From Candidatus Eisenbacteria bacterium (GTDB taxonomy: Bacteria > Eisenbacteria > RBG-16-71-46 > SZUA-252): DNA of 61,894 bases. A program made the translations under genes and the position numbers. The notes below the pieces were generated by a model. That model worked only from the letters and a program-made list of their open reading frames with translations, was not told where the DNA came from and searched no databases. This document shows, in pieces, positions 25,413 through 34,500 of this stretch (the stretch's first letter is position 1; every line of letters starts with the position of its first letter). The stretch is from contig VBOZ01000032.1 in NCBI GenBank assembly GCA_005893305.1, forward strand, positions 1-61,894, read 5' to 3'.

Positions 25413-26978
25413 ATGATGCCCCCCAACCGGCGGCGCGGTAGTCGGCCGAACCAGGGTCGCGGCCCGACGGCTCGGCCGGGACGGCCGCCGCGGCCGGGCC
25501 AACCGCCCCGATCGGGGCAGCCTCCGCGGGCGGGGCAGCCGCTGCGACCGGGTCAGCCACTGCGTCCGGGTCAGCCCACGCGACCGGGCTCGAGCCGGCC
25601 ACGGCGCGATCGCCCGGGAAGCGTCGGTCCTCCTCCGGTCAAGGAGCATCCGCAATACGGCAGGCATATTCCTCCCGAGGAGCTTGAGCTCATGCGGCAG
25701 GTGGCGCAGGAGACGGCTCGGGGGCAGCGATCCGTACCGTACGTGCAGCGCCGCACGCTGGGCGGAGGCGGCTCCTCCGGGCCCAGGCCCACGGGGCCGC
25801 GCGGGCCAAGATACGCGCAGGGCGCGCCCGCGCCGCGGCCCGGACTGAATTCGGGACCGATGGGCCCGCGTCCGGACCGGCACCGCCAAGATCGGCCGCC
25901 GCACGGACGGAAGCCATTCCGGACCGGAGTTCAAAGCGCCGGCGAGGGACCACCTCGTCCGTCGCCGATGCCGGAAGAGCCGGCGCTCGGGCGTATTCGC
26001 GCCCTCCTCTCGGGGTATCAGCCGACGGCCGCGATCCTTGCCGCTTACTCGCTCGGGATCTTCACCGAGCTCCACCGCGAGGCCCAGACGCGGGACGATC
26101 TGGAGCGCGCGACTGGGATCGACCCGCGCGGGCTGGACGCGCTGCTCGACGCGTTGGTCTCGGTCGGCGTGGTGCATCGCCACGGGCCGACCCTGGTGCT
26201 TCCGCGCGACTACGCTCCCTATCTCGTGCCGGGGGCCGACGGCGACGCGACCGGAATGATCGACATGGCCGCGGATCTGAGCGAGGCGTGGACCGATCTC
26301 GCCCGAGGGCTGAAGGAGGGGACGCCGCGCTACCGGCTCTCCAGCGACGCGCTCCTGACCGGCAACCCGGAGCGGGTCCGCACCTACATCCGCGCCGTGC
26401 ACACCTCGAGTCGCGAAGCGGCGCGGCGCCTCGTCGAGCTGGCGCCGCTTCTGCCGGGATCGAGCCTCCTCGACGTCGGCGGCGGCTCCGGAATCTTCGC
26501 GGCCGAGTACGCGCGTCGGACCCCCGACCTCAAAGCCTTCGTTTTCGACCTCCCGCCCACGCTGGAGATCGCGCGGAGCATCCTTCGCGCGGAAGGCTTG
26601 GAGAACGCGGTCGAATACGCGCCCGGCGACTATCGCCTGGATCCGTTCCCGGGTCCGGTCGACGCGATCCTCATCTCCAACGTTCTCCAGACCGAGAGCG
26701 AGGAGAACGCGCTCCTGATTCTGCGCAAGGCGTACGAAGCCCTCCGCCCTGGCGGCACGCTTCTCGTGCACGGCACGATGGCGGAAGGGTCGGGGACGCC
26801 GTTCGCTCCTGCCGCGCTCCACTCGCTGCTAATGTACGTCCTCTTCGATAGCGGCCGCTCTTGGAGTCAGGAGAAGGTCTCGGAGTGGATCGCCCAGGAG
26901 CGCTTCGGCGTTCGCGCGATCCGGCCCCTCGGCTCGCCGTTCCACACCAAGCTCGTCATCGCCACCCGCCTCGAGTAG
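25413..26978 (+). CDS. SAM-dependent O-methyltransferase with long disordered Pro/Arg-rich N-terminus
   Basis: 521 residues. Residues 1 to about 190 are almost all Pro, Arg, Gly and Gln with five tandem six-residue units (28-57). The second half is a plant-type class I O-methyltransferase: a winged-helix dimerisation part (YSLGIFTELHREAQTRDDLERATGIDPRGLDALL), the SAM loop LLDVGGGSGIFAAEYA, VFDLPPTLEIA, GDYRLDPFPG, AILISNVLQTESEENALLIL, and LRPGGTLLVHG. The substrate is unknown. No good ribosome site is seen before 25413 and an internal start near 25960 cannot be excluded, but the Pro-rich part is read without a stop and keeps the reading frame. MutM follows 24 bases later. Confidence 0.85.
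   Translation: MMPPNRRRGSRPNQGRGPTARPGRPPRPGQPPRSGQPPRAGQPLRPGQPLRPGQPTRPGSSRPRRDRPGSVGPPPVKEHPQYGRHIPPEELELMRQVAQETARGQRSVPYVQRRTLGGGGSSGPRPTGPRGPRYAQGAPAPRPGLNSGPMGPRPDRHRQDRPPHGRKPFRTGVQSAGEGPPRPSPMPEEPALGRIRALLSGYQPTAAILAAYSLGIFTELHREAQTRDDLERATGIDPRGLDALLDALVSVGVVHRHGPTLVLPRDYAPYLVPGADGDATGMIDMAADLSEAWTDLARGLKEGTPRYRLSSDALLTGNPERVRTYIRAVHTSSREAARRLVELAPLLPGSSLLDVGGGSGIFAAEYARRTPDLKAFVFDLPPTLEIARSILRAEGLENAVEYAPGDYRLDPFPGPVDAILISNVLQTESEENALLILRKAYEALRPGGTLLVHGTMAEGSGTPFAPAALHSLLMYVLFDSGRSWSQEKVSEWIAQERFGVRAIRPLGSPFHTKLVIATRLE
25494..25583 (+). repeat. Tandem 18-bp coding repeat (x-G-Q-P-x-R, five units)
   Basis: Five consecutive 18-base units inside the methyltransferase gene encode PGQPPR, SGQPPR, AGQPLR, PGQPLR and PGQPTR. 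They belong to a longer low-complexity Pro/Arg region and are a likely site for copy-number slippage. Confidence 0.85.
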
Positions 26979-27002
26979 CACTCGGCGAGGAGTCGACGCG
27001 TC

Positions 27003-27917
27003 GTGCCGGAGCTTCCGTTCTTGGAGATTTTGGCGGAGAACCTGGCCGCCGCGGTCTCGGGCCGACGGATCGAGGCGATCGAGATCCGCCAGCCCGCGCT
27101 CCTTCGCCAAGCGACGCCCTCCGCCGAGAGCTTCCGGGGCGAGTACCTGAGCCACCCATCCCGCGTCGGAAAGTATCTGGTGTTCGAGACCGAGTCGCGG
27201 CGGGCCATCGTCATCCACTTGATGCGCCTCGGCAGGCTGAGCGTGGTCGCTCCGGAGGCGGCCGGCTCGCGGGCCTCGCGGCGGGCAATATCGCCGCCCT
27301 CGCGGCGCCCGAAATCGGGCGGCGGTGTACCGCGGAACGTATCGGCCCGATTCGCCTTCGACGACGGAAGCGAGCTCCGCTTGATCGAGCATGGGACCGA
27401 GAAGCGCGCGCGCCTCTGGCTGGTCGACGACCTTGACGCGGTGGAGGAGCTACGGGGGATCGGGCCCGACCCGATGCGGGGCGGGCTGACGCGCGAGGCG
27501 TTCGACGCCGCGGCCCGCGCGACCTCGCGCCAGCTCAAGTCGTTCCTTACAGATCAGAGGGCGATCGCCGGGATCGGGAACGGCCTCGCCGACGAGATTC
27601 TCTTCGAGGCGCGGCTCTCGCCTCTCCAGCGGACCGGGAACCTGTCGAACGAGGAGATGAAGGGACTTTACGAAGCGGTGCGCCCGGTCCTGGAGCGCCA
27701 AGTCGCGCTCCTGCGAGAGAGCGCGGGAGGGCAGCTCCCTCAGAAGGAGCCGGTCGAGCACTATGTGGTCCACGACCACAAGGGGGAACCCTGTCCCCGA
27801 TGCGGCACGCCGATCGCCTGGATCTCCTACGCCGAGCGGGACACGTTTTACTGCCCGGGCTGCCAAACGGGGGGAACGGCGCTCAAGGACCGGAGGCTTT
27901 CGAAGCTGCTGAAGTGA
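27003..27917 (+). CDS. mutM: Formamidopyrimidine-DNA glycosylase family protein (MutM/Nei-like)
   Basis: 304 residues, GTG start with GAGGAG upstream. Base-excision repair of oxidised purines. Catalytic features are in place: Pro2 and Glu3 in PELPFLE (the usual PELPEVE has Glu6, here Phe), Lys57 in RVGKYLVF, the H2TH signature DQRAIAGIGNGLADEILFEARLSP, and a C-terminal zinc finger with two CxxC pairs (CPRC and CPGC). An insertion of about 30 residues rich in Arg, Ser and Gly lies near 82-112 in the strand region. Whether it is Fpg or Nei specificity cannot be decided by eye. It is probably co-transcribed with the methyltransferase. Confidence 0.9.
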   Translation: MPELPFLEILAENLAAAVSGRRIEAIEIRQPALLRQATPSAESFRGEYLSHPSRVGKYLVFETESRRAIVIHLMRLGRLSVVAPEAAGSRASRRAISPPSRRPKSGGGVPRNVSARFAFDDGSELRLIEHGTEKRARLWLVDDLDAVEELRGIGPDPMRGGLTREAFDAAARATSRQLKSFLTDQRAIAGIGNGLADEILFEARLSPLQRTGNLSNEEMKGLYEAVRPVLERQVALLRESAGGQLPQKEPVEHYVVHDHKGEPCPRCGTPIAWISYAERDTFYCPGCQTGGTALKDRRLSKLLK

Positions 27918-28150
27918 GGGCGGCACAGTGGGCAGCACGAACAACCCTAACTCCCAGCACGCCAGCGGCTAGCGCCGCGCGACATCCGGATGTTCCGGCA
28001 GAGCATCAAGACTTCGTCTGGAACCGCCGATAAGCGGATTGAAGTACAGGTGTCAGCGGGACGATCGCGAAAGGACTTGCGTCGCTTCACGGCCCGTCGC
28101 ATCGTGAGTATTCGGTGGAGCAACTACGTCCTCTAGGGGTACCTACAGTC

Positions 28151-28546
28151 ATGCACGTCGCGCGAGCACCCGTGTCATGGATTCTGCTCGTCGCGATGCT
28201 GGTGTCGCTGCCCGGCATCGCATCGGGTCGGTTTCTTTGCACCCTCGGCATGAAAGAGGCAGGGCCGGCCTGCCCGCTGTGCCAAGGTCGGGCAAGCGCG
28301 GACCAGCCTGGCCCCGCGGTTGGGAACAGTTGCTGTAAGTTCGTGACCGGGCAGTCCGTGGCGGACTCCTATCTCCCAATGGCGCAGGTCCAGAAGCCCG
28401 ACGCGGCGCAGGCGCCGTCGCTGCCGGCGGACGTCGGTCTCGGTTTCTTGGTGGCGCCCGATCGCGACCTGACCGCGCGCGCCAACCAACTAGCGGCCTC
28501 TCGAACTCCCTACTCCGGCTACCTCTCCACCTCCCTCCGACTCTAG
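28151..28546 (+). CDS. Small exported Cys-rich protein at the head of the copper-efflux operon
   Basis: 131 residues from the ATG at 28151; an in-frame GTG at 28115 is possible but would put 12 residues before the signal peptide. The signal peptide (residues 8-25) ends near IASG. The mature part has five cysteines close together (FLC, CPLC, CC), a pattern suited to binding Cu(I) or Ag(I), then a long Pro/Ala-rich tail ending YLSTSLRL. I do not recognise a family; similar short Cys-rich proteins often precede CusCBA-type operons. The next gene begins 133 bases later. Confidence 0.65.
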   Translation: MHVARAPVSWILLVAMLVSLPGIASGRFLCTLGMKEAGPACPLCQGRASADQPGPAVGNSCCKFVTGQSVADSYLPMAQVQKPDAAQAPSLPADVGLGFLVAPDRDLTARANQLAASRTPYSGYLSTSLRL

Positions 28547-28679
28547 ACGAGAACCTCGGTCCCTCCGCGCTGGAGAAGTGAGCCAGCGTCGGAAGTGACC
28601 CGTGTTCGGCCCATGGTCTGGTCCTGACGCCTTCGTGGCTCAGGGGGCCGCTAACCCGTCATTGGGAGGTTTTCGACAG

Positions 28680-30002
28680 ATGTTTCACCACCGCCTTACC
28701 AGGAGCCTAACCCGGCTCGTCCGGGGTTCGGTTGTTCTGCTCGGCCTCGCAGCCGCGGCGGACGCACGCGCCGCCGAGATCGCGAGCCAGGATTCGCTTC
28801 CTTCGGATTCCACGCTGAGCCTTGCGTGGGTCGAGCGCGTGGCGCTCGAGCGCAATCCATCACTTTCGGCGATGCGCGAGGCCTGGCGGGAGACGCAGGC
28901 GCGCGCGGAGCAAGCCGGCGCGCTCGAGGATCCGATGGTCGAGGGCATGCTGGCACCACAAAGCCTCAGCAGTCGCTCCGTCGAACCGGCCTACCGCATC
29001 GGGATCACGCAGCAATTGCCAATTTTCGGCCAGCGTGGACTGCGCCGTCGCGCCGCCCGCGCTGAGGGTGAGACTGCGGCATATGACTTCGAGACCGCGC
29101 GCCTCGACTTGCTGCGGGAAGTGCGTGAGGCCTACTTCGATTACTACCTCGTGTGCAGAGGCACGGAGATCAACCGCGAGCTGGTCGACCTCATGAGCCA
29201 GTCGCGGAGAGTGGCCCTTGCAAAGTACTCGTCGGGCACCGTCGAACAGACCGATCCGCTGCAAGCCGAGCTGGAACTGGCGATGCTACAGCACGACGGC
29301 GTCGTGCTCGGGCAACGGCGCCGCGTAATCCTCGCGCGTTTGCGCGCACTGCTCCACCTGCCGCAGAGTGTTGCGTTGCCCGAGCCACCCCGCGACCTGC
29401 CGTCGCCTGAGGCGCCTGATACCGGTCGGTGGCTCAGCGCGCTGACGCGGGCGCAGTGGCCCGAGCTAGCTGGCGCGGACGCCAGCGTCAAAGGTCGCCG
29501 GGCGAGTCTGAGTCTCGCGCGCCGCGAGCGGCTGCCGGAGTTGGGGCTTGGCTTCGCCTACGATCGGTTCTGGAGCGAATCCCAGCTCCGCGGGAGCCTC
29601 AGCTTGTCACTTAACTTGCCGCTCAACTTCGGGCGCCTTGCAGCGCGGGAGCGTGAGGCACAGGCGGCGCTGTCGAAGGCGGAGGCCGAGCGTCTGGCGG
29701 TTCGCGATCGGATCGAGCAAAGGATCGAAGAGGCATCCGCCTCTCTGGGGGCGTACCTGCACGATGTCGGCATCATGCGAGACGTCGTGGTCCCGTCGAG
29801 CGAGCGCTCACTCAAGGCGATTCGCGCCGCCTACGAAGCGAACCGGAACGGGTTCCTCACTTTACTGAACGCGTCACGCGATTTGGCGAGGGCGAAGCTC
29901 GAGCTCTACGAGGCGCAGGTCATGGCGCATGAGGCAGAGGCCGATCTGCAGCGCGCGCTCGCGGTCGACGCGACCTCGCCAGTCCAGGAGGATCGCCGAT
30001 GA
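28680..30002 (+). CDS. cusC: TolC-family outer-membrane channel (CusC/CzcC-like)
   Basis: 440 residues from the ATG at 28680 with GGGAGG upstream; a longer frame begins at 28602 but places the signal peptide internally. Signal peptide residues 1-32. Two OEP repeats are visible: LAWVERVALERNPSLSAMREAW, PAYRIGITQQLPIFGQRGLRRRAARAE, LREVREAYFDYYL, and in the second half LSLSLNLPLNFGRLAAREREAQAAL, IEEASASLGAYLHDV, FLTLLNASRDLARAKLELYEAQ. It forms the outer-membrane exit of the tripartite pump. Its stop overlaps the adaptor start by ATGA (29999-30002). Confidence 0.9.
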   Translation: MFHHRLTRSLTRLVRGSVVLLGLAAAADARAAEIASQDSLPSDSTLSLAWVERVALERNPSLSAMREAWRETQARAEQAGALEDPMVEGMLAPQSLSSRSVEPAYRIGITQQLPIFGQRGLRRRAARAEGETAAYDFETARLDLLREVREAYFDYYLVCRGTEINRELVDLMSQSRRVALAKYSSGTVEQTDPLQAELELAMLQHDGVVLGQRRRVILARLRALLHLPQSVALPEPPRDLPSPEAPDTGRWLSALTRAQWPELAGADASVKGRRASLSLARRERLPELGLGFAYDRFWSESQLRGSLSLSLNLPLNFGRLAAREREAQAALSKAEAERLAVRDRIEQRIEEASASLGAYLHDVGIMRDVVVPSSERSLKAIRAAYEANRNGFLTLLNASRDLARAKLELYEAQVMAHEAEADLQRALAVDATSPVQEDRR

Positions 30003-31546
30003 CCATCCGAGCGCGCAGGAAGTCGGCCGCGATCCTCGTGCCCGCTCTGGTTGCCACTGGAGCGCTGGCGCTCCTCGCATCCTGTCAGAACGGGGGCGGC
30101 GGAGCCGCTGGCGCGGGGAAAATGCCGATGCAGACGGTCGGCGGGTACCAGATCGGAGTCGCAAACGAGCCCGATCCGCCGCACGCCGGGGACAACGTCC
30201 TGAAGATCGCTGTTCGTGATGCCTCCGATAAGCAAGCGCGGGGTGCAATGGTGGATGTCATGGTCAGCATGGCGGCGATGGGCGCTATGCCGCGCATGGA
30301 GAGTCGCGGCAAAGTCAAAGAGGTGAAGCCGGGCGTCTACCATGCGGAATACGGCCTGGCGATGAATGGCGAGTGGGACGTGAATGTTCGCGTGAAGCCG
30401 AGGGATGGCACCATCGTCGAGGCGGAGTACCGTCTCAGTACCACGACTGGGCTCTCGTTCGTCAGCGGCACGCCTGCCCCCGTGATGCCGGGAACGACTG
30501 CGGGCGGGTCATCGAAGGGGCACGCCGTTCCCGGAGAGGGAACGGGGCGGGCCGCAGGCGCAATCACCATCGACGCCGCCCGCCGCCAGGAGATTGGGAT
30601 TCGCACCGCGGCGGTTCAGGTCAGGGATCTCTCGGCCACCGTGCGCGCGGTTGGACGAGTCGCGTACGACGAATCGCGGCAGGCCGAGGTGGCGCTTAAG
30701 TTTTCCGGATGGGTGCGGGATCTGCTCGTGGACTTCACGGGTCGACCGGTACGCGCCGGCGACGTGCTCTTCACCGCCTACAGTCCGGAGCTGTGGTCGG
30801 CACAGCAGGAATACATCGAGGCTCTGCGGGCGGCAGGTGACTCGAGCATGGCGACCCAAGGTCAGTCCGAGAGCGACATGGAGTCGGCCGCTCGTCGGCG
30901 TCTCCAGCTTTGGGACGTCACGCCCACGGTAATCCAGCAGATCGCGCGCGAGGGCAAGCCGCGCGAGGCGATCCCGATCGTCGCTCCCGTGAGCGGAGTC
31001 GTTACCGAGAAGAGTGTCGTCCGCGGCAGTTCCTTCACGGCAGGGCAAGTCCTCTACAAGATCGCGTCGCTTGATCCGGCGTGGGTGATCGCCAGCGTTT
31101 ATCAGGTCGATTTGCCGCTCTTGCGGGTTGGGATGCCGGTGAGCCTGGCGAACCCATACCTCGACGAACGCTCACGTCATGGCCGCATTTCTTTCATCTA
31201 TCCGTCGCTGCAGCCGGACACTCGCACGGGCCAAGTGCGCATCGAGGTCCCGAACCCCCGAGGGGACCTCAAGCCGGGGATGTTCGTGAACGTCGAGTTC
31301 CAGGTCACGCTCGGCAAGCGGCTGGCCGTGCCGGAGAGCGCGGTACTCCCGACCGGCGAGCGTCGTTTGGTCTTCGTCGACGTCGGCGCCGGTCGCCTGG
31401 CCCCCCGCGACGTCCAGCTCGGTGCCCGGGCCGGGGACTACTTCGAGGTGATCTCAGGCCTCAAGCCGGGTGAGATCGTCGTGACCTCGGGAAACTTCCT
31501 CGTCGCGTCCGAAAGTAAGCTCAAGTCGGCCGCGCAGAAATGGTAG
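29999..31546 (+). CDS. cusB: RND efflux periplasmic adaptor (CusB-like) fused to an N-terminal FixH/YtkA-like domain
   Basis: 515 residues. A lipobox (LLASC) would anchor Cys29. Residues about 40-155 are not part of usual CusB: YQIGVANEPDPPHAGDNVLKIAVRD, VDVMVSMAAMGAMPRMESRGKV, VYHAEYGLAMNGEWDVNVRVK match the FixH/YtkA family, whose PxxMxxM-like text can bind copper. The adaptor proper follows: IGIRTAAVQVRDLSATVRAVGRVAYDES, a lipoyl/barrel region FSGWVRDLLVDFTGRPVRAGDVLFTAYSPELWSAQQEY, AIPIVAPVSGVVTEKSVVRGSSFTAGQVLYKIA, then LAVPESAVLPTGERRLVFV. It joins the outer-membrane channel to CusA. Confidence 0.9.
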   Translation: MTIRARRKSAAILVPALVATGALALLASCQNGGGGAAGAGKMPMQTVGGYQIGVANEPDPPHAGDNVLKIAVRDASDKQARGAMVDVMVSMAAMGAMPRMESRGKVKEVKPGVYHAEYGLAMNGEWDVNVRVKPRDGTIVEAEYRLSTTTGLSFVSGTPAPVMPGTTAGGSSKGHAVPGEGTGRAAGAITIDAARRQEIGIRTAAVQVRDLSATVRAVGRVAYDESRQAEVALKFSGWVRDLLVDFTGRPVRAGDVLFTAYSPELWSAQQEYIEALRAAGDSSMATQGQSESDMESAARRRLQLWDVTPTVIQQIAREGKPREAIPIVAPVSGVVTEKSVVRGSSFTAGQVLYKIASLDPAWVIASVYQVDLPLLRVGMPVSLANPYLDERSRHGRISFIYPSLQPDTRTGQVRIEVPNPRGDLKPGMFVNVEFQVTLGKRLAVPESAVLPTGERRLVFVDVGAGRLAPRDVQLGARAGDYFEVISGLKPGEIVVTSGNFLVASESKLKSAAQKW

Positions 31547-31553
31547 GCGCATC

Positions 31554-34500
31554 ATGATCGAACGCGTGATTGGCTGGTGCGCCAAGAATCGGATCCTGAC
31601 CCTGACCGGGGTCCTGATCGCGGCAGGCTTCGGCATCTATGCCGCCCTGCACACGTCGCTCGACGCTATCCCCGACCTGTCTGACACACAGGTCATCATT
31701 TCAACCGAGTGGGCGGGGCGGAGTCCGGACCTGGTCGAGGATCAGATCACTTATCCGATCGTCACAGCGCTGCGCGCCGCACCCGGCGTGCACTACGTGC
31801 GCGGGTTGTCGATGCTGGGGGATTCATTCGTCTACGTCGTGTTTAAGGACGGCGTCGATCTTTACTGGGCGAGGAGCCGGGTGCTCGAGTACCTCGCCTC
31901 GATCCGCGGGAAACTCCCCGAGGGCGTCAACCCGACGCTCGGCCCCGACGCCACCGCGGTGGGCTGGGTGTTCGAATATGCGCTGGTGGATACGACCGGC
32001 CGGCACGATCTCTCCCAGCTCAGGTCCTTCCAGGATTGGACCCTACGCTACTGGCTGCAGGGGGTCGATGGCGTGGCCGAGGTAGCCGCGGTCGGAGGGT
32101 TTGTCCGCCAGTACCAGGTCGATCTCGATCCCGACCGTTTGCTCGCGTACAGCGTTCCGATAGGAGCCGTCGCGCAAGCGATCCGCCGCTCGAACAACGA
32201 GGTGGGCGGCGGCGTGATCGAGGTCGCCGAGCACGAACACGCCGTGCGAGGGCGCGGGTACATCCACAGCATCGCGGATCTCGAGGGCATCGCGGTCAAG
32301 GTGAGTGCGGACGGCACGCCCGTCACGCTCCGCGATCTCGGACAGGTCCACCTCGGCCCCGAGCAGCGCCGTGGCCTGGCGGAGCTCAACGGTCAGGGCG
32401 AGGTCGTGGGCGGAATCGTGATCATGCGGCAGCGACAAAACGCGCTGGACGTAATCGAGGGAGTCAAGCGTCGGCTACGCGAGGTCCAGTCTTCGCTGCC
32501 ACCGGGCGTGCGGGTCGTGGTGACCTACGACCGCTCGGAGCTGATCCACCGTGCCGTCGCCACCCTCTGGCACGAGCTGCTCCAGGAAATGCTGATCGTC
32601 AGTGCGATCATCATCTTCTTCCTATTCCACTTCCGCAGCGCGCTGATCCCGATTCTCACCCTCCCGATCGCGGTCGTGCTGGCCTTCATCCCGATGGCCC
32701 GAATGGGGCTCACCGCCAACATCATGTCACTCGGGGGCATCGCGGTGGCGATCGGGGCGATGGTCGACGCCTCGATCATCATGGTCGAGAACGTCCACAA
32801 GAAGCTCGAGGCGTGGGAGGCCGGCGGGAGGCAAGGCGCGCGCGATCAAGCGATCGTCCACGCCTTGAAGGAAGTCGGCCGGCCCATCTTTTTCGCGCTC
32901 TTGGTCATCACCGTCTCATTCCTGCCGATCTTCACGCTCGAGGCCACGGAAGGTCGCCTCTTCAAGCCGCTGGCCTTCACCAAGACCTTCTCGATGGCGT
33001 TCGCGGCGCTCCTCGCGGTGACGCTCACGCCCGCGCTGGCGGCGTGGTTCGTTCGCGGCCGCATTCGCGCGGAGAACAAGCATCCGGTGTCTCACCTGCT
33101 GGTCCGGTCGTACGCACCCGTCGTGCGCTTCGCGGTTCGGCGTCGTCGCTGGGTGGTCTTTGGCGCGGCGCTGGTGCTCCTCTCGACCATCCCCGTGTTC
33201 CTGCGCTTGGGCAGCGAGTTCATGCCACCCTTGAACGAGGGTACGTTGCTCTACATGCCAACAGCACCCCCGGGGATGTCCGACACGGAAGCAGGCTCGG
33301 TACTCCAGCAGATGGACCGTCGTCTCCGTAACGTCCCTGAGGTCGAGACCGTCTTCGGCAAGATCGGCCGGGCCAAGACCGCGACCGATCCGGCGCCGCT
33401 CTCGATGGTGGAAACGGTCGTGTCGCTCAAGCCTGAGAGCCAGTGGCGCAAGGGCATGACGTGGGAGCGACTCATCGCCGACATGGATCGACGCATGCAC
33501 TTCCCGGGCATGCCCAACATCTGGTGGATGCCGATCCAGACGCGCAACGAGATGCTCGCCACCGGTGTACGGAGCGCCGTCGGGGTCAAGGTCTTTGGCC
33601 CCAGCCTCGCCGGGATCGAGAGCGTAGCGGTGGCGGTCGAAAACGCCGTCCAGGGCGTCCGCGGCACGCGGAGTGCATTCGCGGAGCGCGTCACCGGCGG
33701 CTATTTCCTCGATTTCGACGTCCGCCGGGATGAGATTGCGCGCTACGGACTCACCGTCGGAGACGTCCAGGACGTCATCGAATCTGCCATCGGCGGGATG
33801 GCAGTGACGCAGACGGTCGAAGGGCGGGAGCGTTACACGGTCACCGTACGCTATGCCCGGGAGCTGCGCGACAACGCCGACGCCCTCAAGCGAGTGCTCG
33901 TCCCGACGCCGTCAGGTGCTCAAATACCGCTCGCCGAACTGGCGGACATCCACTTCAGCACCGGCGCGCCCATGATCCAGGACGAGGATGGGCAACTTGT
34001 GGCCTTGGTGTCCGTGGATGTCGCCGATCGGCCCCTAGCCGACTTCGTCCACGATGCTCAGCGAACCGTCGTGGAGCGCGTGAAACTCCCACCAGGCTAC
34101 CGGCTCGACTGGACGGGGCAGTTCAAGTACTACGAGCGCGCCCGGGCTCGGCTCTCCCTGGTCGTCCCGGTCACGCTGCTGCTCGTCTTTGTATTGCTCT
34201 ACTTCAACCTGCGCTCGGTGCCCGAAACCGCGATCGTGATGCTGGCGGTGCCGTTCTCCCTGATCGGGGCGGTGTGGCTGGTGTGGCTGCTGCACTACAA
34301 CCTGAGCGTCGCGGTCTGGGTCGGAATGATTGCGCTCGCCGGCCTCGACGCGGAGACCGGCACGGTGATGCTCCTTTATCTCAACCTCGCGCACGAGGAG
34401 CACCGGAAGCGAGGGGCGCTCAAGGATCGCAACGACTTGACCCAGGCCATCGTGGAGGGCGCGGCTCACCGTATCCGCCCCAAGATGATGACGGTGTGCG

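Noticed and set aside
25396-25416. Six-codon frame MDQNTR ending on the methyltransferase ATGATG
   Set aside because: No ribosome site precedes it and one such overlap can arise by chance; not enough to call a leader peptide.
25494-25583. CRISPR-like direct repeats
   Set aside because: The 18-base units are contiguous, without spacers, in frame and code for a Pro/Arg-rich peptide.
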